A stretch of 50,346 nucleotides of DNA. It comes from Nitrososphaerota archaeon. GTDB lineage: Archaea; Thermoproteota; Nitrososphaeria; Nitrososphaerales; CADDZS01. The stretch spans positions 1-50,346 of the forward strand of contig JAJPHP010000059.1 in assembly GCA_021325255.1 (NCBI GenBank). The letters are read 5' to 3'. Of the stretch, positions 1 through 8,079 are shown in pieces (the first letter of the stretch is position 1; each line of letters starts with the position of its first letter). Both the position numbers and the translations under genes were made by a program. Below the pieces are notes generated by a model. It was not told the origin of the DNA, did not search any database, and was given only the letters and a program-made list of their open reading frames with translations.

Positions 1-1
1 G

Positions 2-94
2 AAGAAGAGGAGAGGTCAGAAAAACGAGATCAGGCTGAAGGTGTTGACGTACAATTTGTCAATAATAGCGAGACTGCCTGCTCAATTCGGTTAA
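2..94 (+). mobile_element. Transposase C-terminus (partial, cut by window edge)
   Basis: Frame 2 is open from the first base and ends at TAA 92-94 after about 30 codons. The peptide is basic and contains KKRRGQKNEIRLKV followed by LTYNLSIIARL. A Lys/Arg-rich stretch followed by N-E-x-R-x-K-V and a Y-N-x-x-x-x-A-R-L helix is the usual ending of IS4/IS5-type DDE transposases. The catalytic part lies outside the window, so it is unknown whether the gene is intact. The assignment rests on a short tail and is tentative. Confidence 0.5.
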
Positions 95-122
95 TGTGCC
101 AAAGCCCTTTGGTGGAAACAAG

Positions 123-133
123 ATTTATCAAAA
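123..133 (+). promoter_or_regulatory. TATA box for the amidohydrolase gene
   Basis: ATTTATCAAAA is a TATA-like element about 40 bases before the TTG start at 168. Transcription would begin near 150-155, giving a leader of about 15 bases. No ribosome binding site precedes the TTG. Confidence 0.4.
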
Positions 134-167
134 GCCAGCACGACATTTCTCAGACTTCTAGCTCACT

Positions 168-1007
168 TTGTCTGCAAGAATCTTCGACGCCCACATTCAC
201 TGTTCCGAGTCGCAAGATGACCTACTGATCCCTTACGCGAGATTCAATGGACTGGAGTACACTCTCGGCGAACTACTCTCCGAGATGGAGACGGAGAATA
301 TCGAGGGGGGGCTGCTGCTGAGCCCGCCACTCAAGGGTGGCGGCATCTTTCCCAACGATGGAATCATCGATTTGTGCAATAAGAGCCGTGGCAAGCTTCT
401 CCCAATTCTGACAGTTGAACCGTCGAGAGATGCGGTAAATGACGCGTTGGAGCTCGCAAGAAAGTACGCAGGAAAAGTCAAAGGCTTCAAGATACGCCTC
501 GGGTACGTCGAGGCATTTGCAAGTGACCCAGTTTTTTCTCCAATTTATGATTACGCCGAGTCAGTGAACCTTCCGGTCTTGTTTCACACAGGCGACACGG
601 CAACCAGTTCCGGGAGTCTTGCACACTCGCACCCGCTGACCTTGGACTCGCTCGCGAACAAGCGTGAGGAACTGAAGATCATCGCGTGCCACTTTGGCAA
701 TCCTTGGATCGGGGATGTGGCCGAGCTGATATACAAGCACCCCAACGTCTACGCGGACATTTCAGGCCTTTTCACAGGTAGGGAGAAGGAGGCGGGTGCT
801 TACGGCGCAAAGTTCCTCGACTCTCTTGTTCAGAAAGTGAGCGAGGCGATGTACTTCGCCGGAACCGCTGAGAAGGTACTTTTTGGGACCGACTACCCTG
901 TCGAAGCAATCTCTTCGGCAATTTCTTTCGCAAAGCAGCTTAAGATTGAAGAGGAAGATCGCTCAAAAATTTTCTTTGACAACGCAAGGAGGGTATTTTC
1001 ACTCTAG
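168..1007 (+). CDS. Amidohydrolase-2 family metal-dependent hydrolase
   Basis: 279 residues starting at TTG. It has the amidohydrolase-2 (TIM-barrel) layout: DAHIH at residues 7-11 (the metal-binding H-x-H), a lone histidine in VLFHTGDT near residue 140, another in IACHFGNPW near 174, and the late aspartate in LFGTDYPVE near 244. All four metal-ligand positions are present, so the enzyme is probably active. Known members decarboxylate or hydrolyse cyclic and aromatic acids; the substrate here cannot be read from sequence. The stop is followed after one base by the acetyltransferase start, so the two are probably translated from one mRNA. Confidence 0.8.
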   Translation: MSARIFDAHIHCSESQDDLLIPYARFNGLEYTLGELLSEMETENIEGGLLLSPPLKGGGIFPNDGIIDLCNKSRGKLLPILTVEPSRDAVNDALELARKYAGKVKGFKIRLGYVEAFASDPVFSPIYDYAESVNLPVLFHTGDTATSSGSLAHSHPLTLDSLANKREELKIIACHFGNPWIGDVAELIYKHPNVYADISGLFTGREKEAGAYGAKFLDSLVQKVSEAMYFAGTAEKVLFGTDYPVEAISSAISFAKQLKIEEEDRSKIFFDNARRVFSL

Positions 1008-1008
1008 T

Positions 1009-1536
1009 TTGAGCGACGTCGCCGAGAATCTCTCAATCAGAGAACTTGCTCGCGAGCAGAGGGAAATCGTTTTCCCCATACTCGAGGGCAGCTTCGAGGG
1101 TTGGTACCTCTGGCACTCCAAGAGGACCCTGCGTGAAGTAGAAACTGTCAGGGTTGCCCTGATCGACAGCAACACCACGGTTGGTGTTGCGATGCTCAAG
1201 ATGCTCGATGCGAAGAACGGATACGTCTACTACATAGCTGTTTCTCCAGAGTACAGGCGCAAGGGGATAGCAGGCAGGCTTCTTGACGACTCGCTCAAGT
1301 TGTTTGCAGAAAGAGGCGCCCAGACGGTATTGGCAGGTATCAGCGAGGACAACGCCGAATCCAAGGGACTATTTACCTCCCGCGGTTTCAGGGAGAAGAG
1401 CTTCGCGGAGCTTTCAAAAAAGTATGGTAGGATTCACGCACTCAACCTTTACCGCAAGATGGTTATCGTCTCTGGCGAGGTAGTATATGCGAAGGAATTG
1501 TCGGGCTCCCTTGACTCGTGGAATCCGGCGGGTTGA
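1009..1536 (+). CDS. GNAT family N-acetyltransferase
   Basis: About 175 residues. The open frame runs back to 883 inside the amidohydrolase gene, but the plausible start is TTG at 1009, directly after that gene's TAG. A strong Shine-Dalgarno-like AAGGAGGG lies at 986-993, although the 15-base spacing is long. The acetyl-CoA binding motif A reads VSPEYRRKGIAGRLL (the Q/R-x-x-G-x-G/A signature), preceded by the beta strand GYVYYIA. Motif B follows with a late NAESKGLFTSRGF helix. These are typical of the Acetyltransf_1 family. The acceptor (protein N-terminus, amine or antibiotic-like compound) is unknown. Tight coupling to the amidohydrolase suggests a joint role. Confidence 0.8.
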   Translation: MSDVAENLSIRELAREQREIVFPILEGSFEGWYLWHSKRTLREVETVRVALIDSNTTVGVAMLKMLDAKNGYVYYIAVSPEYRRKGIAGRLLDDSLKLFAERGAQTVLAGISEDNAESKGLFTSRGFREKSFAELSKKYGRIHALNLYRKMVIVSGEVVYAKELSGSLDSWNPAG

Positions 1537-1571
1537 GCGTTTGAACTCGTCGGACGTGCTTGAGCGAGAAT

Positions 1572-2111
1572 TCACAAAGTAATCAAGTTTCCAAGCTGGT
1601 CGGTGTGACAGACGAAAGACTTTGCAAGATTGTTGAAGACTCCCCTGAAATCTTCGTACTTCTCCGGATCCTTGAGCAAGCTGTAAACCACGTAATATCT
1701 TGAGAGATTGGGACAGTAAAAGTGAACAGACCAAACGTCCTGTACGTTCTCTCTGCCTCTGGCAAGGAATGCCTGCTTGATCGATGCAGAGATATGGGAA
1801 ATCAAGGCTCTGTGCCCTCCGACCACGTCCTCGCGCATCTCGCCAATCTCTACTGACTTTACACTCGATCTCTTCTTCACCTCGTTCAGACTCGAATCCC
1901 TCTGCTCATCCAGAGTTTTGAACCGTTTCTTTGCAAGGTCGAGCGGCCCCCATGAAACGAAAACACTGTTGCCCTTACCAGTGTGAAAGGCTACGTCTCC
2001 CTTCTCGCGGGTGCTCTTGGGATTCAGCTCGACTCGCCACACCGTTGGTATCTCGACTTCGAAACCGTAAAGGGCAAACCTTTCCCCAGATGCTCCTCCT
2101 GTGCTCGACAT
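1572..2111 (-). CDS. Hypothetical protein, about 179 aa
   Basis: An ATG-started 179-residue soluble protein, convergent with the acetyltransferase. There is no signal peptide or membrane segment. It shows mixed alpha/beta character with a YGFEVEIPTVWRVELNP opening and a FRGVFNNLAKSF helix near the end. That pattern resembles small PsbP/Mog1-like folds, in which an N-terminal 'P-x-x-W' strand is followed by a two-layer sandwich and a final helix, but I cannot claim homology. Length and codon usage look genuine and no competing frame on the opposite strand makes sense. Function unknown. Confidence 0.6.
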   Translation of the reverse strand: MSSTGGASGERFALYGFEVEIPTVWRVELNPKSTREKGDVAFHTGKGNSVFVSWGPLDLAKKRFKTLDEQRDSSLNEVKKRSSVKSVEIGEMREDVVGGHRALISHISASIKQAFLARGRENVQDVWSVHFYCPNLSRYYVVYSLLKDPEKYEDFRGVFNNLAKSFVCHTDQLGNLITL

Positions 2112-2206
2112 TAGAAGTTCAACTTCACTTTGCTTATCGGTTGGACCAGAAACGACTCTTTAGTGTGTTTGTCGGAAGAGTTTCGCATTCCTTCTTCTTG
2201 GTTCTT

Positions 2207-3010
2207 TCAAGCCTCGCTCCCTTCAGAGAGCGTTTTGCCTTGACCGTCGCCAACTCGTTCGGAAGCGGGCCTAGAGTCCACTACTTCGCGGTCTGCCTCG
2301 GGCAGTTCGTACCACTTTACCTTATCTCCCACTCGCGCGCGTATCTTCCATCCCATAGACTTTGGTTCCTGTTCGATTCTCTTCTTGAGCTGCGCAATCT
2401 TCGCCCTCACTTCGCTTTGATGCTGATGATCCCTTAGGTATGAGTCCAGGCGTTCATCGAGGCGCTCCAAGTTTAGAATTATCGTCCTCCACAGTCCCCA
2501 ATCGGAGCTGGTCAATTTTGCGATGTACGCTTGATTGATTGTGTTAGCGTCGTCGACTTCGCCGAGTCGATGATCCTTAAGCAAAGCGATTACATCCTTG
2601 TACTCCCTTTCCGTTATCTCGTATACCTGCAGCTTCGTAAGAAGGAGATCGGCAAGAGGTAGGGTTTGCGAGTCAAGTTTCAACCTGTCAGTAAAGTCGA
2701 GTTTGTGGCACATTTCGAAAACGTTGAGGAAAATGTCCACGCGTCTTTCATTTTCGATGTCGTTGAAAATAAGCCGAGAGAGTCCGTTCAGCGCGTTGAA
2801 CGTGGTCCTCGGGAAGTACCCTAGTTCGGTGAAAAGGGCCTCGATCTGCTTCCGCTGTTTTCGTAAGCCTACAAAGTCGATGTCGACGTAGTGGCGTCTC
2901 AAGTTCTCGCTCAAGGAGCTCGGATTGCGCAACCTGAACGCAATACCGCCTAGGAGTCTCAGGGTGACCCCTCTCTCGCTCGCTACCTTTGCTATCCGGG
3001 TTGCTTCCAC
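2207..3010 (-). CDS. Nucleotidyltransferase-like protein (MNT/AbiEii type)
   Basis: 267 residues from GTG. Near the N-terminus it has LRLLGGIAFRLRN followed by YVDIDFVG: the G-G and D-x-D elements of the polymerase-beta nucleotidyltransferase fold as found in AbiEii/MNT and lincosamide-transferase-like proteins. The middle part (DRLKLDSQTLPLADLLLTKLQVYEITEREYKDVIALL) matches the helical segment after the catalytic core in that group. The C-terminal 60 residues are charged and probably flexible. The substrate is unknown. The group includes toxin-antitoxin toxins, but no antitoxin-like partner lies beside it, so a toxin role is not supported. The start could lie 8 codons upstream at a CTG. Confidence 0.65.
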   Translation of the reverse strand: MEATRIAKVASERGVTLRLLGGIAFRLRNPSSLSENLRRHYVDIDFVGLRKQRKQIEALFTELGYFPRTTFNALNGLSRLIFNDIENERRVDIFLNVFEMCHKLDFTDRLKLDSQTLPLADLLLTKLQVYEITEREYKDVIALLKDHRLGEVDDANTINQAYIAKLTSSDWGLWRTIILNLERLDERLDSYLRDHQHQSEVRAKIAQLKKRIEQEPKSMGWKIRARVGDKVKWYELPEADREVVDSRPASERVGDGQGKTLSEGSEA

Positions 3011-3517
3011 TACGGCGTCTTTTTCTGGCAGTTACTGATTCGCCCTCTAGCAGGGAAAAGAAGACCAGTGAGGCTCGAAAAGGGACTTGCAGGAGCAACG
3101 CCCCTTCTGCAATCTTTTCCTCTTCCCCGCAATTTTTTGTAGCGTGGGTTCTGCTATTTCAATCCTGTTGCCCGGGAAGTAGGGACAATCTTGCCGACAA
3201 ATTCTGGGCAAAAATAGTCGAAGTTACCGGCCGACAAAGTATGCTATTCGCATTGCCAATTCTCCGCACAGATCTAAGAGAGGTGAATCTGGGACCTCTT
3301 AATTGGCGAGTTATCCTTTATGCAACTATCATCCGGCTTCGCCTTAGTCAGTTTCGTTTCTGTGATTACCCTCCCTCCTCCTTCTCCTAGGTCAAATAAA
3401 CAAGAGCGAAGCGGCATTTTTGTAAAGTACGTATTCACTTGGATAAGCTTCTTCCTGTACTATTGCCATAGGCCGCATTTCGTATCCGTATTAGCAACGT
3501 TTTCTTATCTGGTCCAA
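3011..3517. other. Intergenic stretch without a recognised gene
   Basis: About 500 bases between divergent genes. The open frames here have no start signal, no domain and an unnatural composition, so I see no gene. No stable hairpin or tRNA-like sequence was found. Only the right end carries promoter elements, described separately. Confidence 0.5.
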
Positions 3518-3551
3518 GATTTATGACAAATTGTCACGAGAAATCACGAAA
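3518..3551 (+). promoter_or_regulatory. TATA box with phased TCACGA repeats before the regulator gene
   Basis: GATTTATGAC at 3518-3527 is a TATA-like box about 33-42 bases before the GTG start at 3560. It is followed by TCACGAG at 3534 and TCACGAA at 3544, exactly 10 bases apart. A third TCACGAA lies inside the gene at 3596, about five helical turns on. The spacing suggests binding sites for a regulator, perhaps the product of the gene itself. Confidence 0.35.
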
Positions 3552-3559
3552 CCTTGTAA

Positions 3560-4687
3560 GTGAACAGGTACGGGGTTAAGCTATTATGTATGGTTTCACG
3601 AAAAGCTGCCCGAAGTAATAGGGAAATGAAGTCACGGACGATTCAGAAGCTTCTCGAAGGTATTAGGCGTTATGGACTCGAAAATGTAAGCACGTTATCA
3701 AAGTGGATTGACATCCCCGTAGAGACTGCCAGATACATGATCTGGGAGGAGCTTCCGAAGCACAAGATATCGGTTGGCATCTCAGTGAATCTACCAAGGA
3801 TCGGATTAGGGCGTTGGATGGTTAGCATCACCCCCACTGACAAGAGCCACGCGGACTCGATCGAGACCTTCCTCCGTAATGGCGCAGGATTGATGTACTT
3901 GGCTCGGATCGTTCCCACAAACTCGCTGCTTGGCTTTGTCGGAATACCTTTTGGCGAACACTATAGGCTCAGGGAGCAGCTTGAGCACCTCAAGAGCGCC
4001 TCCATCATCGAAAACTACTCTCTCGAAGAAGTCGAGTGGTCAAGGGCGGTTTCCTTCAATCCGGCTTTCTACGATTTCAAAGAAAGAACATGGAAATTCG
4101 ACTGGAAAGACGTCGAGCAAAACAAAGAGCCTCTTCTGACCCCGTACACGAAGGAAGATCAGGCGCCGATCGTTGATTACAAAGATCTTTTGATCTTGCG
4201 GGAGTTACAGCTCAAAGTGCCGAGGACTCTTTCGAAGCTATCAAAGAAGCTTAGCCTTGATCAGCACAATCTGCGCTATCACTACAAGAGCCACGCGAGA
4301 CGCGCAATCCAGGGCTATTACCTAAAGCTCCTGTCGAAGGATTCAAACGCCTTCCAGAGCACCTTGATCTTCGTGTATGAGGTTCCGAGCGAAAAGGCTC
4401 TGGTCGAGGCAAGGACTGTGGCGCTCTCACTACCTTTCACGACGAGGGTGTGGAAAACGGAGAGGGAGTATGGATGGCACGTATCTTGTCCCGGCGAATA
4501 CACCAACGGCGTGCTGAGCTACGTCAACGAAAAGTTTGCGAAGATTCCCGGTAGGCTCAGGCTCTTGACCGTGGACTCAAATACCGAGCATGTTGGCGCT
4601 ATTCCGGTGGAACTGTTCGACGAAAAATCTGGAACTTGGAAGTACGAGCCTAGTGCTCCAGTCGAACTGCTCAAGAAGAAAGAGTAG
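3560..4687 (+). CDS. Archaeal Lrp/AsnC-like transcriptional regulator, two-domain
   Basis: 375 residues. The N-terminal part (SRTIQKLLEGIRRYGLENVSTLSKWIDIPVETARYMIWEELP) reads as a winged-helix DNA-binding domain. A second helix-turn-helix begins near residue 210 (DYKDLLILRELQLKVPRTLSKLSKKLSLDQHNLRYHYKSH), typical of AsnC-type proteins. Each is followed by an alpha/beta segment of about 120 residues, so the protein looks like two HTH-plus-sensor units in tandem. GTG at 3560 is chosen because the TATA box at 3518 puts transcription near 3548; ATG at 3587 is the alternative. Target genes are unknown. Repeated TCACGA motifs around its promoter would fit autoregulation. Confidence 0.6.
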   Translation: MNRYGVKLLCMVSRKAARSNREMKSRTIQKLLEGIRRYGLENVSTLSKWIDIPVETARYMIWEELPKHKISVGISVNLPRIGLGRWMVSITPTDKSHADSIETFLRNGAGLMYLARIVPTNSLLGFVGIPFGEHYRLREQLEHLKSASIIENYSLEEVEWSRAVSFNPAFYDFKERTWKFDWKDVEQNKEPLLTPYTKEDQAPIVDYKDLLILRELQLKVPRTLSKLSKKLSLDQHNLRYHYKSHARRAIQGYYLKLLSKDSNAFQSTLIFVYEVPSEKALVEARTVALSLPFTTRVWKTEREYGWHVSCPGEYTNGVLSYVNEKFAKIPGRLRLLTVDSNTEHVGAIPVELFDEKSGTWKYEPSAPVELLKKKE

Positions 4688-5062
4688 TAGCGTCCCGAAG
4701 CAACGGTCATGCGTTCGCGTTTCTCTGTATGGTTTCTATCAATTCTCTTGACTAGTACGTCTCTTGCTCAATGTCTTTGCTCTTTAACAACTGTTGGTTC
4801 TGCTTTCGTCGTCTCCTGATAGAGAGAGCAAATTTCGCTTGGCCACCTGCTGCCATCGCAATCCCTGCGTAACTACCGCATAAATGAAATTCGAATTATC
4901 ACCGTCTGTGGGATTTTCAGCCTGTTCATCCAACGACACTCCCTACCCGTTGCTACTTTTGGACGGAAAGAAGCCTCGAACGACCAATGCATTTTTAATG
5001 GGTATTTTTCAGTGATCTTGGAAAAAGTCAAGGGCTACATTACAGAATAGGAGAGATTTTTC
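4688..5062. other. Intergenic region before the saccharopine-dehydrogenase-like gene
   Basis: About 375 bases with no credible gene. CATTTTTAATGGG near 4988-5000 is a weak TATA candidate for the downstream gene, and CGCATAAATGA near 4878 is another. GGAGAG just before ATG 5063 is a ribosome binding site. Nothing else is recognised. Confidence 0.45.
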
Positions 5063-6298
5063 ATGGTTCAGGGTAACTTTGTTGTGCTAGGGTGCGGTCT
5101 CATGGGCTCATCCATAGCCTATGATCTTCTTCAGAGCAGCACCGCCTCAAAAGTTACCGTCGTCGATGCTAGCTTGGAACGACTCAAGGCGCTGCAGTTC
5201 AGAGCCTCCAAGCGTTCTGGCACCGACCCCACCACAGGTAGCACGGTAAAACTCACTGAGAAGCTCGAGATTGTTGAGCTTGACATAGTCAAGAAGAAGG
5301 AGGACCTGCAAAAGCTTCTTCCAAAGTACGATATTGCTGTGGGAGCGCTCCCTCATGATATAGCTGCAGAAGCAATAATGACCGCGGTTGAAGCGGGAGT
5401 GGATTTTGTTGATCTGATTTACTCCTGGCGCTTAGAAAAAACTAATCCAATCGACACAAAGGCAAGGCAAAGTGGAGTTACAGTTATCCCCGCCTGTGGC
5501 CTCGCTCCTGGGCTAACCAACATACTCGCAAAGTATGCGGCTGATCAGATGGAGGAAATTGATTCCGTGAAGATTCTCGTTGGGGGAATCCCCGAAGTTC
5601 CAAAGCAACCACTCAACTATAAGGTGGTCTTCTCAATAGACAGCGTAATCGAGGAGTACGTGAGGGACGCGCTTGCAATTCGGGATGGGAAGAGAACCTT
5701 GCTACCCGCCCTGTCGGAAGTTGAGGAGCTAGAGTTCCAGGACCTACCGGATCAAAAGTTCGAAGCTTTCATCACCGACGGCCTTTCCACGCTCCCCGAG
5801 ACCATGAAGAGAGTAAAAGAGATGGAGGAGAAGACCATCCGCTGGAGCGGTCATGCTCAGCAGATCAAACTCCTAATGGACCTTGGCCTCTTTTCCGACC
5901 GGCCGGTGAATCTCAAGACTACGGGGGCGAGAGTCTCCCCGAGAGCTCTGATATCCACGCTTCTTGACAAGAAGCTCGCGATGCATCAAGGGGACAAGGA
6001 CATGACATTGCTGCGTGTGTCGGTGCAGGGCAGGAAGAAGAAGGGAGACAGGGCAACTAGGCTCCACCGCTACGAAATGATTGACCACTTTGATTCAGAG
6101 ACACAGACGACCTCTATGGCGAGGACCACGGCCTACCCATGCTCGATAGTCGCGCAGATGGTCGCAGAGGGTAAGATTACGGAGAAGGGATTGATACCTC
6201 CAGAGCTTGCGATCAAGGACGATCGGTTTGACGAGTTCATCTCTCGGCTAGAGCGCAAGGGGCTGGTTATCAAGGAAGGAGAGTTCCTGGCAGGATAG
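5063..6298 (+). CDS. Saccharopine dehydrogenase family NAD(P)-dependent oxidoreductase
   Basis: 411 residues from ATG, with AGGAGAG a few bases upstream. The N-terminus FVVLGCGLMGSSIAYDLL is a Rossmann nucleotide-binding motif (G-x-G-x-x-G). It is followed by VTVVDASLERLKAL, whose Asp closes the second strand and favours NAD. The middle contains GVDFVDLIYSW and VIPACGLAPGLTNILA, the conserved 'P-x-x-G-x-x-P-G' segment of the saccharopine dehydrogenase/lysine 6-dehydrogenase family. The C-terminal half is the family's alpha/beta catalytic domain. Members act in lysine, carboxynorspermidine or related amino-acid metabolism. The exact substrate is not evident and no lysine-pathway neighbours are present. 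It appears monocistronic. Confidence 0.8.
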   Translation: MVQGNFVVLGCGLMGSSIAYDLLQSSTASKVTVVDASLERLKALQFRASKRSGTDPTTGSTVKLTEKLEIVELDIVKKKEDLQKLLPKYDIAVGALPHDIAAEAIMTAVEAGVDFVDLIYSWRLEKTNPIDTKARQSGVTVIPACGLAPGLTNILAKYAADQMEEIDSVKILVGGIPEVPKQPLNYKVVFSIDSVIEEYVRDALAIRDGKRTLLPALSEVEELEFQDLPDQKFEAFITDGLSTLPETMKRVKEMEEKTIRWSGHAQQIKLLMDLGLFSDRPVNLKTTGARVSPRALISTLLDKKLAMHQGDKDMTLLRVSVQGRKKKGDRATRLHRYEMIDHFDSETQTTSMARTTAYPCSIVAQMVAEGKITEKGLIPPELAIKDDRFDEFISRLERKGLVIKEGEFLAG

Positions 6299-6473
6299 CG
6301 GAGCAGAGTGCCCTAGTTCAACGCCATTCGTCTGTTGATCTAACAAACTGCAAGTTTTCAATCACCAATCAACCCTGCCCGCTTCTACAGATCGCCCCAT
6401 TCGCTTCCAAGAGTATTGCAAATTTATCGTATCTTTGTCTCCCCTGAACAATGCGTAACTTGAGGAGAAGATC

Positions 6474-6788
6474 TTGACTAGCAACGGGGAATCTACTCAC
6501 GAAGCATCCAGTACGTGGACCGGTCAAACACCCGAGATTGTTATCATTCATCTGGAAACGTTCCGGGGGGATAACAAAATCCCAACCACATTCATTCCTC
6601 TTGCGCCAGATGCACTTCGCATAACTCAAGATGGCCTTGATGTTCTTTCTGGAGTCTTCCACATTATGTGGAGAGACATGCCTCAGCCAAGGACGTATCG
6701 ACTCAGACTCTCCAACTTAATTTCTTTCGATGGAGAGTACGCTGGTTGCTGGCTAGAGTGCGACGGTTCACACAAAATCGCCTGTTAG
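6474..6788 (+). CDS. Small hypothetical protein, 104 aa
   Basis: It starts at TTG 6474 with a textbook ribosome binding site TGAGGAG at 6461-6467 and six bases of spacing. AATTTATCG about 50 bases upstream can serve as a TATA box. The soluble product has alternating beta-strand-like segments (PEIVIIHLETF, TYRLRLSNLISF, AGCWLECDGSHKI) and no recognised domain. The good initiation signals are the main support. The opposite strand also carries a 97-codon open frame, judged a shadow because it lacks signals. Confidence 0.45.
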   Translation: MTSNGESTHEASSTWTGQTPEIVIIHLETFRGDNKIPTTFIPLAPDALRITQDGLDVLSGVFHIMWRDMPQPRTYRLRLSNLISFDGEYAGCWLECDGSHKIAC

Positions 6789-6851
6789 GTGGGGATGATG
6801 TCGGTCAATGATGGTAGTGAGAAGAGGTCGTATTTTCATCTAAACTCGACC

Positions 6852-6866
6852 AAATTATTATTAAAT
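6852..6866 (+). promoter_or_regulatory. TATA box upstream of tRNA-Thr
   Basis: AAATTATTATTAAAT lies about 40-50 bases before the mature tRNA 5' end at 6905. This is the expected position for an archaeal tRNA promoter with a short 5' leader. Confidence 0.5.
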
Positions 6867-6904
6867 GAAGATCGGCAAAAGGTGCCGAGCTTACATTCTC
6901 GAAT

Positions 6905-7036
6905 GCCTCGGTAGCTCAGCCTGGTCAGAGCGAAGACACTTCTGCTAGAATTAGCGTGTAAGCGTTGCTCAGTTGCCTTGTAAACGGAACCAGTAAGGAG
7001 AGCAATAGGTCGCGGGATCGAATCCCGCCCGAGGCT
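6905..7036 (+). tRNA. tRNA-Thr(UGU) with two introns
   Basis: Acceptor strands GCCTCGG (6905-6911) and CCGAGGC (7029-7035) pair fully and are followed by discriminator T. The D-arm is GCTC...GAGC (6914-6931); the T-arm is GCGGG-ATCGAAT-CCCGC (7012-7028). The sequence fits a tRNA only if two segments are removed. Intron 1 is about 39 nt at 6934-6972, between positions 27 and 28. Intron 2 is about 18 nt at 6983-7000, at the canonical 37/38 site. Splicing gives anticodon stem ATTGC/GCAAT around loop CTTGTAA, so the anticodon is TGT (6979-6981). GAGC (6928-6931) pairs with GCTC near the end of intron 1, with three-base bulges GAA and AGT, which is a bulge-helix-bulge. U73 agrees with archaeal tRNA-Thr. 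CCTTTTTC follows as a terminator-like run. Confidence 0.9.
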
Positions 7037-7488
7037 CCTTTTTCTCCGACAGGATTCAAAGCCTGTGTATGACCGAGGGGGACTTTTCTTTGTTCACTGT
7101 TCGCGTGGTTGAATTTGATTACTTGAGCAATCAATCATGATGCTCAAGTTCTATTGAAGAAAGTCAGCATCGTGAGTATTCACTCGCAGATGAACATTCG
7201 AATTTTCGGAAAGCATGTTAAAAGTGTAACAAACCGATCCTCGACCAAGAATAAACCTCATGCTTTAAGACAAAATGGCAACTCACATTATAACTGCCTC
7301 TGTGCTCTGCAGATTCACTCGGTTGAAAAACTGAAGGTGATTATGGTCGATGGCGAAGTTAGAAGTATTGACGAGTCTGATCGCAAACCCCAGTCTCGTG
7401 GTCTCAGAAAGAAACTAGTCTTCTTCCAAGGAAAATGTAGAGGCCGTCCTCTGATGAATTGGCCCTTTCCCTTATGCTACTTTGGGGT
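7037..7488. other. Intergenic region between tRNA-Thr and kdpC
   Basis: About 450 bases. The start holds a T-run (TTTTTC at about 7039-7044) that probably ends tRNA transcription. A 112-codon plus-strand frame at 7154-7492 begins at TTG without a ribosome binding site, has no domain and ends inside the last codons of kdpC; I do not accept it. Nothing else is recognised. Confidence 0.45.
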
Positions 7489-8028
7489 TTAAGGAGCCAA
7501 GTTAGTGAAATTACTATACACTGAGGGGTACTCATTAATGAGAGCTAGATTGAGCCTCAATACATTCACATATGGGCTGCCGAAGATCCAGTATACGCCC
7601 TCAACGTTCTGTTGGATGGTCTGATTTAGGGCGCCAGAAGGGATTCCAGTCGCGGCATTGATCCTTGCCACTTGTGAATATGCATCTTGAAGCGTAATGT
7701 CCGGATCTACGCCGGAGGCTGATTCGTTTGCAGGTCTTGCATGGAAAAATATCGGCAATGTGAAGTTGTTATTGATGAGATAGGAGCCAACGGTTCGGCC
7801 GTTTAACTGGACGAGTTCTCCGTTTGATTGGTACGGGAACAAAACCTGGCCAACGCCGGTGACGAAAAGAGGGAAGAAGACTCCGCATAACAATAGCGAA
7901 ATCACTGCCACGCTGATGATCGGTCTGTAGCTGCTACGCAAGATGCTTCTGCGGGCACCAGTGTTGTCTTTTCTCCCCTTCTCCAGCTTTATGTCATCTT
8001 CCTTTTTTGCAATGCCCGTAGCTGTCAA
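7489..8028 (-). CDS. kdpC: Potassium-transporting ATPase subunit C (KdpC)
   Basis: 179 residues, TTG start. After a basic N-terminal tail of about 35 residues there is one membrane segment (PIISVAVISLLLCGVFFPLFVTGVGQVLF). The family signature follows: GRTVGSYLINNNFTLPIFFHARP, SASGVDPDITLQDAYSQVARI and the closing VNVLRLNLALI. KdpC stabilises the KdpA/KdpB complex and aids ATP binding at the pump. It is the last gene of the kdpA-kdpB-kdpC run, 51 bases after kdpB. The tail is longer than in most bacterial KdpC proteins. No kdpDE two-component genes are adjacent. Confidence 0.93.
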   Translation of the reverse strand: MTATGIAKKEDDIKLEKGRKDNTGARRSILRSSYRPIISVAVISLLLCGVFFPLFVTGVGQVLFPYQSNGELVQLNGRTVGSYLINNNFTLPIFFHARPANESASGVDPDITLQDAYSQVARINAATGIPSGALNQTIQQNVEGVYWIFGSPYVNVLRLNLALINEYPSVYSNFTNLAP

Positions 8029-8079
8029 ACCACTTTCTACAACTCTCTTTTCTTTTCGTTAGTTCTCTGAATGATTGTC

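Noticed and set aside
1..228. Open frame 1 from the window edge to TGA 228
   Set aside because: It overlaps both the transposase tail and the start of the amidohydrolase and its sequence is not protein-like.
6793..6850. Possible C/D-box small RNA (GATGATG near 6795)
   Set aside because: The C box is imperfect and no CTGA D box is found at a sensible distance.
7154..7492. 112-codon plus-strand frame between tRNA-Thr and kdpC
   Set aside because: TTG start without promoter or ribosome site, atypical composition, no domain, and it runs into the last codons of kdpC.
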